NCBI RefSeq assembly: GCF_958295425.1
Contig: NC_081151.1
Location: forward strand, 19,498,952 to 19,562,951
DNA: 64,000 nucleotides
From: Solea solea
Taxonomy: Eukaryota; Chordata; Actinopteri; Pleuronectiformes; Soleidae
Direction: 5' to 3'
A model generated the notes under the pieces. It did not search any database, was not told the DNA's origin, and worked only from the letters and a program-made list of their open reading frames with translations. Every line of letters starts with the position of its first letter. The first letter of the stretch is position 1. Shown here one piece after another: positions 24,301-36,300 of this stretch. Made by a program: the position numbers and the translations under genes.

Positions 24301-27300
24301 GACCTCAGAACTGATTTACTTTTAAAAAGTGATGCATTTCTGCAATTTATCTTTGTGTGTGTTCTTGTAATGTTTTTAATCAGTTGTGTACAGGGGACTG
24401 ACTGGCCATTTGTGATATTTGTGTAGTGTTCAATCTTGTGGAAAAACTTAAAAAAATAAAGCAGCATACCAATGGCTAAAAATAGCTGGTTAAAGAGTTG
24501 ATTATTCTAAACGATCCTTTATCACGACTAAGTAAACAGCAAAATTGCCAAGTATTTATTTAGCAGCTCGGTGAACACTTTGTTGAAGGGACCGCACACA
24601 AATACACAACGCTTGCGGCAGCGTGAGAAAACTACAAACAATCAAATTAAACAGACCCTCCCCCCAAAAAGAAGGATTGAATGTGTTTGTAATGCAAATG
24701 TTTGTTTTCAGGGGCAGGAAGAGTAATAAAGAGCAGTGGCAAAGGTACTTGATCTGTGCTGCAGTGAGGAGTCTTAGGTGCGTGTAGGCAAAAGTGAGGC
24801 TGTGAGCAAAAAGACACACGCGTGTGGTGAAGCAGCAGCTTCAAGTTTCACTGCAAAAACACTGCAATCAGCGTTCAGTGGAGGTTAGGGTGCCGTTTGT
24901 GTGTGTGTTAGTGGATTCAGTCTTAAAACAATTATAAAGGGAGGATAACGCACACACACTTTGTCTGCCCCCATCTGAACAGCTCTCTGATCTTTGGAAA
25001 ACCACACAAGTGGTAAAAATATTAAAAAAAAAAATAAATAACAAACAAAAAAATTAACACAGAGAGCTGTGGAGCCCGGGGGAGCAGGGGGCATTAGAGG
25101 AGTGGTGGTTGGGGTGTGGTGGTGGTGTTGGTGGTGCTGGGGACAACCTACCTTTGCAGTGGGTCACACGTCGCATCCCTTGTGAAGGTCACAGAGAGAG
25201 ACATACAAGCACCAGGTGAGGGTGAGGTGGCTGCTCTGTCCTAACATGAGTTCACCTGTTTTCCCTGGCGTCTCTGGACTTAACGCTCTTTGAGAATTGA
25301 CGCACGTTCAACGCAAGTGAGTAAATGATCATTTTAACGCCCATCGTCCATCGGAAACTAACAAAATAACATTTCCGTTAACTGAAATAAAAATAAAAAC
25401 TAGAGTTAAAACGATAACGAACCAAAACTGTAGCGAAAATGTGCTTCGTTTTCGTCTTTGTACATTTTATTTCATACAAATGTGTTTATTTTTTTTTCTG
25501 CCAGCAATTTTGAAAGGTTTTATTTGAGACGCACCTTTTTGACAAATACTCCATTTTACAAAACAACTAAAACTTAACACTAAAACTAATAATAACCAAA
25601 CTAAAATTAGCAAACCCGCTCTAAAAACTAATTAAAACCATCTCATTTTAAAAACAAAAAGTCCAAACGAAATAAAAGCTATTATAACCTCGGTCTTTAA
25701 TGATTTCAAATGTCTTCAAATGAATCGCTGTACATCAGAAACAACAGGAACAGAGATATTTAAAGATGATATTATAATTTAGTACTGATAGATTTTGACC
25801 ATAAACTAATAAGAATAAGAATAAGCATAAAGATTTATGTGCAGTGGGTCATTAAATTGTGTCTAAGAGCGTGACGGATGGAAGCATGAGCCAGGTGTGT
25901 GAACCAAATCAACAACAGCAGTTGAATTGAACAAAAAAAATCAATAGAAGGCCGGAGATGGAAATTCCGATCAATACTCGTCTCATATTCTGTGCCACTG
26001 ACGTGTTCATGTGTTTCCTGGTTTTGGTGGAAAGAGAAAACCGTGTAGGTGCCGCTTCATTGGTTCTGGTTCTTAAAACCTGTTTATTGGCTGTATCTTT
26101 TGTTTTCTTACTGAGAAGCTGAGCAAAAAAAAGAAGATGGACTAACAGAGACATTAGCAGTAAAGCTTTATGAACTATGAAGACAATAATGTAACTTTAC
26201 ACTTGATATCGACACTAGACAAAGGGATTTGTGAATAAATGTCAGCGTCCTAAATCAGTTTCAGTTTCACATGTAATCACGTGTAGAGACAAAATCCCTT
26301 TTACTACAATAGCTACATAATCCACAGACGTTCTGTTTTTCAGTCCGGCTTTAGAACAAGTATTTGAAATGAGATTCGGAAAGTTAAGATATTAAGAAAT
26401 TAAGATCACTTAGGTTACTTGTGTTTTTATAATATTGTGTTTTATTTATCTCTGATGTACAGCACTTTGTTTCAGCTGGTTTTTAAAGTGCTTTATAAAT
26501 AAAGTTGGATTCATTTTGCATCATACATGTTTATATTGTGAACTATTCATTGTTCCATACTAAAACATACACTTTTATTTAAAAAAAAAAAAAGTGAAAT
26601 ATCATAATAAATGTTATTATTTTTGCCCTCTACTGGCTATCAGTGACCCCCAGGTCATCTGAGTTTGAGACCCTGTGTCTATGGTCTAAATCAGGGCTAT
26701 TCAATTACAAACTCAGCTGGGCCACATTTTTAAACCAAATTTAAAATTTAAAACCAGCAAAAATGTATGAAAGGCCTATAAAAATGGCATAAAAATAATA
26801 AAAGAACTGTACATGAACAGAGTCTGAGGTAGTAGGAGTAAATATTTTTGCTCGCTCTGTCCTTTGTACAACTGAAAGTACAATAAAACAAAAAATGTGC
26901 ACTGTAGTAGCTGTCATGCTTGTTTCCTCTTTAGGATTTTTAATAAATGAGCGTCATATTTAACCCAGGTGCAACTCAAAGTGCATAAAAATGTAAAAAG
27001 GAATATTTGAGGGACAGTGAAAAGTGTTTGTCTAGTTTTTCCTCAGTGTTCCTGGTGGGACCACTAACAGCAACCTCTTAGTGGTCTTTTGGGCCACATG
27101 TGGCCCACGTGCCGCCATTTGAACAGACTGGGTCTAAATAGTCACTATAATAGAAAAATGGTTTCCTTTTTTTTTTTTAAATTGAACTGAGAGAAACAAA
27201 ACTGTTATAGAGAGAGTAAAAAGACAAGAAAATGGAGGAAAAAAATGGATGTGAAGACAAATGAAATCATCATGATTGAGATGAAGTGGTGACTTGTTAA

Positions 27301-30300
27301 TCGTGGAAAGGATGATACGATACTCATGTAGTCCTCAGGTGTTCTCTGTGTGCAGACAATCCTTCAAAACACTTTCTTCTGACACAGAGAACCTCTGAGC
27401 ATGTGGTGAGTGATGGCTCTGGTTCATATTGTATCAAACTATAATAGAGCCGTAGAAAAAGCCTCTGGTTCTTACCTGCATTAAACACTGGGTCCCTCTG
27501 TTTGCTGCTGCAAAGTAAGCGAGTAAACACACAGCTGTCAATCAGCTTCCCTCTCGAGAAAAGAAATGTGTTTTCCAAGCATCACATGTGAATATCTCAT
27601 TATTTCCTTGTTACCTGTCGCTTCTTTTGCCGCTGGAGTTGCTCCCCGTGGATCCGGCGCGGGTTCTGTTGACCTTGGAGTCGCCCGAATCTTTCCGCGT
27701 AAGAGTTCCCACGTGTTCGTTAGAGTTGGCTCTCCTCACGGTGCTGTGGCGAGAGGGAAGATGGGGAGAACCAGAAATAAAAACAGGTCATAAAAATGCC
27801 CTTTGGAAGATGCAGTTTAGACATTTTTGAGCGCAGTTGAAGCCGTTGTTTTCCATGTACTGAATCGTTAGAGTCAGTGAATTAAAAAGATTAGTTCACT
27901 TCCTGCATGACCATTGAACTGAAGTACAGCGGCAGGGGTTTGTGATGCGGCTCGACGCTCACGATCGCAGGCTTTCAGCAGTGCTGTCGCTAAATACACC
28001 AGATTTCTCTGTTAAATATGGAGATTTTAGACATTTCCGTGCTAATTGTTGGATATTAACCCACGTTTTCAGGATTTTTAAGTATTTTTAACTGATCTAC
28101 AGTTCGGCATTGTTCGGCTTGATTCTCCAGGTACCAGGCGAGGCGAGTCGGGCTGGTATCATGTAGTGGAAAAGCGCCTTTTCTTTAGTTTCAGAGCAGT
28201 TCATAGTTGTGCATCTGTCCTCACAGTTATACTCTAGAGCGTGAGTGCAGAGCTGCATATTGATGGCGCAGACAGTCTGCCTATTCACAACAATGAAAAG
28301 GCTCCATCAGCAGTCCAATGGCCGGTCGGCACAGTCACCTAATCCACCCTATGGGAGAAAAGTCTATTCAAATCCGAAAACTGGCCAGCAGGCCTTGATC
28401 CCCTCTGGAGAGGCTGCACGTTTGTTTCGGCAAAAAGCAGAACAGAATAAAGAGAGTGACAGGCTGCTGTTTGCAGCGTTGTACCGCGAGGAATCAGAGT
28501 AATTGGGCCACAGGGTGTTGGGAGAGGCTGCTGTGTGTTTGCCAAACCAGCACTGATGGGATTGGGATTTATCTGCAGTCTAGATTAATCGCAGATACAG
28601 ACACAGACCATAGATTTAAACAACATTAACTGAAATTAACATGAGCGGTGAAATGAGCAATGTGCACGTTTGGTGTCGTTTGGTGACTGATGATGATGAT
28701 GATGGTGGTTAACGTCGTGCATCGTAACTGTGATGGTGTTATACACACACACACACACATATATATATATCGTGACCGGTCACGCGTAACACGTGACGCT
28801 CTCACCTGAGGGGCTGATAGAGAATTCTGGACAGAGCGGACAAACTGGACATCACGCAGTGGATGGACGGGGACATGACAGTTGAAAGGACATGTTATCA
28901 GTGAGGGGACAATACATGAGAGTTGACATGCAGGACAAGAAAGACAGATGGCCGAGTATGTGAGGAGAAAATGACAAGTCACTCACACATTTAAAGGATC
29001 AAATCTAAACCAAAAGAATGTAAATGTAAATATGGCTATTTTAATTTTGTATCTGGTTCTTATATTTTTTTATTCTTATAAAAAAGCCATCTTCTGTTTG
29101 TGTATTGTAAATGTGTACAGCTGCTCTTTACTGTTCTCTCCAGTGAATCTCAAGGTGGACGTCAGCACATTGAAACACAGAACCAACACCTCGGGGGAGT
29201 TAACGTGTTTGGACTACTGTGCTAATCCCCCGCTGTCTGCTGAGCTTCATATAATTATGATAATATCATACAGAGATGAGGGGAAAAAGGCTATTTTTCA
29301 CCTCACAGAACAGCCTGATAACATGTGCTGACAGACATGCAAACGAGACTGTGCAAAGAATACTGTTTCTCTGCTAATAAGCCATGTTTAAGAATCCAGA
29401 AATGTGATGATTAATGGCTTAAACTATGTAAAATGGCTTTCTACCAGAGGTATTGAAATATTCTACTCAAAAAAAGTAAAAGTACCACTATTTTTGATAA
29501 TGTCCTCAAGTGAAAGTAAAAAAAAGTAGCTTGTTTAAAAGTTACTTTTTTAAAAAAAGGTTGGGGTTCAAGGGGACACAAATCTCACATGAATTGTTTT
29601 TAATTAAAGGCAAACCTTTACAAATTATAGTGCTGAAAAATAAAAATATGTAAACACAAATCAAAATGGGTCAAAGGTCACAAATGCTTTAACTTTCTCA
29701 CTCACTCAGGGACCTTAATTAACACCAATTCACGTGTCCTCATCATTCCCCTGTCCTCTGTCCTCATCATTCCCCTGTCCTCTGACCTCATCTTTCACCT
29801 GTCCTCTGTCCTCATTGTTCACCTGTCCTCATCATTTACCTGTCCTCTGTCCTCATCGTTCACCTGTCCTCTGTCCTCATCGTTCACCTGTCCTCTGACC
29901 TCATCGTTCACCTGTCCTCATCAACGTAAAAATTACAAATTTTAAAAATGACTTAAAAGTACACAAAAAATCTACTCAATTACAGTAACAAGTAAATATA
30001 ATTCCTTACTTTCCACCTCTGCTTTCGACAAATGAAATGTCTGGAATGGAAACTCTAATTAATGTCTGATGGTTCAGATCTGTTTTGGTCTCCTTACCTC
30101 CTGTTGGCCGAGTTGCTGGTGTCCTTTCTGGACCCAGATCCAGACGGGGACGGCAGCGTGCCACTGCCTTTCTTTGGTAGGACGGTCCCGTTGTTCACTG
30201 TGGGCCGTAACGGCAGGGTAGCGATCATTGGCCTGGCTGTGAGAAAAACAGTGCGACAGCAGGGACACTTATTAGTGGACTGTAGTGTCCTTAAAGAAAT

Positions 30301-33300
30301 CAAATTGAAAACATTTTATCATGAATAACAATAAAACCTTTCAAAATTGTCGGCAGTGAAAAAAATAAATGCACTTCATATGAACCCAAAAGGATATAGA
30401 CACACAATTTAGTTTCAGTTAGTTATCGTTTTTTTTTTTTTAAACTCTAGTTTTTCTCTTTATTTCAGTTAGCCAAAAATGTTCAATGTTCAATTTTAGT
30501 TTTTCGGTATTTCGTTAGTTTTCGATAACTATAATAACCTTGTCAGGCTGCCCAGAGTAACAGATCCAAGCTGTAGCTTCATCTGCATTGATAAATATTT
30601 AATAGAGACTGTTTTTCACACACACACACACACACACACATTTTGCTTTGTTATCTCTCATGTAGTAATTACACAGCAGGGGCAAAGCGAGGTTGTAATT
30701 TTGTTAGCACATTAAAGAAGATGAATGTGTGTGTGTGTGTCATGTTAAACACATCACTGTGCTTCAGTAGAGCTGAGCAGCTGCTGGCTGCAGCTCCACT
30801 GAAGAGGAGAGAACAATAAAGGGGAGCACTTCTGAGCCTGAACCATCATCGCCCTCATCAGCTCCCAGATCAAACTGTAACCGCATCCACTCCACTGCAG
30901 CAGCTCACAGTCATAATCTGTTCATGTTTCATCCATCAAACGCACATTTGTGGACATAAAACTCTGAATACGGTGCAATGATTACACACGCGGGCATCAT
31001 CGGGCCTTGAGGGGGGAAGATACAAACGGAAAGAAAGACCTGAGCTTGAAAACAGACACGTGCAGTATCGGTACGTGAAAACGCAGCTTGCGTTACCTTT
31101 GGTCGGTCCTCTGCGTGACCCCATGGCCTGCTGCTCCTCAGACTGGTTGAGCCTGCGGACCACGTCGGCCAGAGCGGACTTCAGCAGCTGAATCTCGTCC
31201 TCCTGCATCTGGACCCTCTGCTCCAGGGAGGCGATGCGGTCGGTCACCTCCATACTGCTGGCCGCTGACGCACTGTCATCTGTGGGAACACGTAGAGCTG
31301 GTGTCAAGAGTGTTATGAGGGTTTCCAACTTCCTGAGCAAATCTGTCATTTTACTTTCATGGTTTTGCACTGACTTGATGATGTGATGAGTGTTCGATAA
31401 AGGACGCATGTTTTATCTTTTAGACACGGAACATATCCTGATTTTACAGACACTTGGTGGCCATATTAGAAAGGTAGTGCCCAGTAGGTTACGACCTTTA
31501 TTTATAGCAGGGTGAGTTTCTAATAGAATGGTGGTCTGCTTTTATGTGCATCTGCAGAACTAGAGTCTCCACTCTTGAAAGGACATTTAAGTAAAATAAG
31601 AGAAACTGTTTTAAATATTTGGAAAATACTGTACAAATTATTTTCTTTCTTGATATTTTAATTAGCAAACAAAATGTCAAGATTGTGCCTTTTTTTTCCC
31701 CCTTCAGAAAAATACAAAAAAAAAGAACAAAGCTGAGACTGGAATAATACCCAGACTTACTTTCATCCCATCATACATTCAGACTCTCTTTGTGAAAGAC
31801 TTATTTTCTGCTAAACCACATCATCATTCATGACCTTGTTAATAACATCCGTCCATCTGGTGTTTGAGCTCAAAATTAACTTAACACAATATTTTCACCT
31901 CTCCACCTGACGCCCTGACGGAGGCCAAGCCCCCGTCCACTGGGGTCCACTTCATTAACGATAACACACATGTTTGGACGCACACACTCTCAGACACACA
32001 TGCGGGGCTTTCCTCCATTAAGGCTTTGATGTCACAGCAGTTTGATGAAATATTAATGTGAATCACTGCTGTGTTTTCCCCCTGCAGACTTGTAATAAAG
32101 GCCTGATGCATTATGCATTAGAGAGCAGACGTGTGGTGATGAGACGGAGTGAATCTATCTGCTTTCACCCCCCCCCCGACTGTCTTTAACGTCACTGAAA
32201 TCAGGGGAAGCTCTTGACTTTGGTAAATAACATTCTCAAAACCATCAAGTTCAAACCGTGACTCAAACACTGAACTGAATTTCAGACAAGCTGGTAAAAA
32301 CAAAGTGGTGATGAGCGCCTGACGCTTTTAGATAAACAGAAACTGCTCAGGGGAAATCACGACATTCCTGAACAGAGCCCATCCTCAAATATTTGCATAT
32401 ATATATATAAATAATTTCATGAGATTTGTGGCATTTTTACCATAAGAATGAAATGCAGCTGCAATAGTACACAAGACATACACAATCGCTATAATCATCA
32501 AATTTTCCTCATCTGCAAATATTAACATTTTTCCCCCTAAAAATACATACATATATATAAAGAAATGTATATAAATATATATATATATACATATATATAT
32601 AAATATATATATATATACATATATATATAACGTACATATTGCGACTTTATTTTCGTGATATTACGACTTTATTCCTGAAAGATTGAGACTTTATCCTCAT
32701 AATTTTACGACTTTATTCTGAAAAGATTACAACTTTATTCTCGAACGTTTATGACTTAATTCTCATAAGATTACAACTTTATTCTCGAAAGATTACGACT
32801 TTATTCTTGAAAGATTACGACTTTATTCTCGAAATATTACAACTTTATTCTCATAATATTAAGACTTTATACAAAAATACAAAAAATTATTCGGTTTGGC
32901 CGTAAAACTCCACCATAATAACAATATAATGAAAGAAACAAAAATGACAAAATTGCTGAGAAAAAATTATAAATACCATAAAAAAAATACAGTTATGTTT
33001 CCAATTTTAGCTCTAAAATCATGGAATTGTTGTTAGTCTGTGTTGATACAAATATGCCCCGCCCCCTGCTTCACAACACATATTCAGAAGTGTATGATCC
33101 CATAAGGTCCAGCAAAGTAATTTTCATTTCATTGGCAGAACAAAAAGCCTGAAAAGCAATTTCACAAATGAGTTTTATGAGTGGACAAAGTCCATGAGGG
33201 AGCAAAGTCGTCAGCCCATTAACTGACTTATGAACAGTTTTAGTGGGAGAGCCAGAGAGCCGGACACGCACACACTCCAGTGCCAAGTTTTGTTTTGCTT

Positions 33301-36300
33301 TTGTCAGTCTTAGACTTATTACTGCTACAATTTTGCATCCACATCAAAACTGCCAGACAATCTGTAAAAAAGTGAGTAAGCACTTAAAATAAGTTAATCG
33401 TGGTGGATTTCTATTATTGTGTTAATCGTGAATGAAGAAAAACAATCCTGTCTGAGACTTCCCATGAGTCCACAGCTTTACACTATATACTGGTAGATGT
33501 CAGCCTTGCCGTGGTACAATTGTACAAAAACATCAGCAGAGAATTGTGTAGTTTGGTTTCACCAGGTGTGACAGGCTGCGATGTAATGATTGCACTATCT
33601 GCTCCTCTGAGTATCCCACAATGAAACCTCCATTCTGCAGACAAGAAGTCAAATGACAAGTACAGGTGCACAGAAGCACAATAACAAATAAGTCTGCATC
33701 AATTTATATGCTCATACGTTCACTTATTTCCACACAAAAGAAATCTTGTCTTGTTTCTGAAGGTAAACACTAATATTACTCCATCTAAAATAAGATAAAT
33801 CAAGAAAGAATATACAAATTGTTCTGAATAACTTTCTGCTCACCTGAGAAACTCTTTTTGAAGAAAACCTTGTTCATATTCACATTTCACTGTGTGTGAC
33901 ACACACAGAGTGAATATGGAGAGATAAAGCTTCTATTGTCTGTGCAGCATCTGTTGTTGGTCTGCTCCCAACGCTGACACCATGAAGTACAATGACTGGC
34001 TGTCACGGATGTGACTCCCCAGCTGTGCACTAACATCTACACTCCCCCTGAATAAACCTCTGGGTGTGAGTCAACCCCCCGATAACACGTTAAAAAGGTA
34101 GGACGGAAATCAGAAAATGATGTTTGTTTTTGTACAGAAATAGAGGTGGGTGGCGTCATATTACCTGACCTGGGGTTCAGGTCCTATGTTTTCTGTCCAG
34201 AGTATCAGTGATATATCAATCTCCATTTGACAATAAATCCATCACCACATGCTCCCCGTCTCTCTTGTGTCCCCACAAAAGTAGATCTTCACAAACACCA
34301 ATCTCCGCCAGCGCCACTGCGATGTCAGCCGGCTGCTTAAATTACCTCATTTCTGTCAGTCTTCATCAGCGACTGCCTGACTTTCTTCTTCAGTCCTTGT
34401 TTCATTATCTGGTCAATATGTGGCTGATTCACAAAATCCTAGATGCATCTGAGCCCATCTGTCTGCTCAGCCTAATGGATTTTGACAACACTGCTCCCTA
34501 TTACCATCCTCTGCAAGGCAATGTCATTCCCTCAGCACCACTTCTCTGCTTTAGTGCTTTAGTCCATCACTTCAGCCAGAGACTGAGGAAAGGGCAAACA
34601 AAAAAACAGGCAACCCTTCTCTAAAATAACATCTGCTGTTGATATCAGTATAATTTTTTTATCAACAATCTCTGCTGCTGTTTGTATAAATGACACTGTA
34701 GTTCTATAAACATGTCATCTCTGATTCAGAACTGTTTACTGTCTAAACTTACCCACTTACGACCTCTCCTCCTCCGCCAAACCAATACTGTACCGTGATG
34801 GAAACACTGCTTCAGTGGGATTGCGTCCACTATATGTTTTTCTGCAGTGTCTTTAATAGAAACTTAATTCAAACTTCATTAATACGTCATTCAGTCCATT
34901 CACAGTTTCCAAAATATTTAACTTTTTTAAAGACAATTCCTCACTCAAATACACTTGAAATACACTTCACTTAATCTTCAAAACATTCACAAAAAGTGAG
35001 ACTTTCATGCCTCAATTCAGTTTTTCTTTCATTCATGAACTTAACAGATTTTACACAATTAGAAATAATAACATTTTGAAATAAAATTTGTATAAAACAA
35101 CAAACATTATCTCCCTTTAACTCCTCTTTAGCCATTTTAATGCTATTTCGTGTATGTATATATTAGTAAACAACACTTTAATATTGCAATAAAATGTATA
35201 AAACAAAACATTTTCTTGATTAATTGTGATTATAAACCAATTGTAATAACTCTAAATTACATGTTTCCTTGTAAAAGAGTTAAAAACTGTAAAAGAATAA
35301 ATCATACATTGGAGGATGCTAATGAAGTGATGCTACTAGCATAACATTCACATGGAACGCTATAAAGTACTAACTGAGATTAAAAACTACTCAAAATGCA
35401 CACAATACCAAATAAAACATATACAGACCTTGTACCCTCGTCAGCCAGGTGCTAAAACAAACCACGAAAAGTGCTAAAGACGCCGTTTGCAGCCTTAATT
35501 GGCGCTACATTACTCTCGTTTTTCCTACATCCGGTATCTTTACCCTTTCAAAATAAAAGCATCGCTTTTGAACAGATGACCTACCACAAAGAAAGCAAGA
35601 CAACATGTAGGTCATTCACACAATGTGACCAACAAAGTGTCATGCAGCTTCTGCGCTGTGCTTTTCGGGGGAAATATGGCAACCGCGTCCCTGCAGTGTT
35701 GTCAGTCGGGATTATCAGAGTCATTTACTGTACCCGTCATTAATAATGGACACTGGAGGGTGGACACGTGCTCTGACTCGTCTCATTCATTCAGCAGCAA
35801 AATATCAATACACTGATGGGACTAAAAATAGTCCAGTGGAGACATGGAGGGACCACATTTTGAGCAATGCACAAGCTCATGTTTAAAATATCCTCTGCAG
35901 CAGATTCTCTCTGATCTGCTGAGCTCTAAGACTTCTTTTTTTTTTAGCTGACTCACTCCCTCGCTCAGTACACTATGGCACATTTATACACACCTATGTG
36001 AGGATTTGTGCTGCACAGAATATACAGAATATATGATGAATAAAGGAAGAAACCAGATGTCTCACTCTGGTGGCACATGATTTACTTTGCACTACATTGG
36101 GGTGCAGAGGAGCCAAACAGTGAAGGGGAACTGACTTGACGGCATGTTCGGCTGCCAGGTTTAGCCACACCACAATGGCAAGGGTATGGAAAAAAAATAA
36201 AACCAGATCAAAGCACTGCAGTAAACATCCTGCCACAACATTGTGACAGTGATTCCTGTTTTTTTCCACAAACAGGAATTGCTAATATCACATCTTCAAA

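Noticed and set aside
34208..34624. 138-codon plus-strand open frame (contains [17 protein letters not shown])
   Set aside because: No domain recognised, no splice context, no repeats of the frame. The length is reachable by chance.
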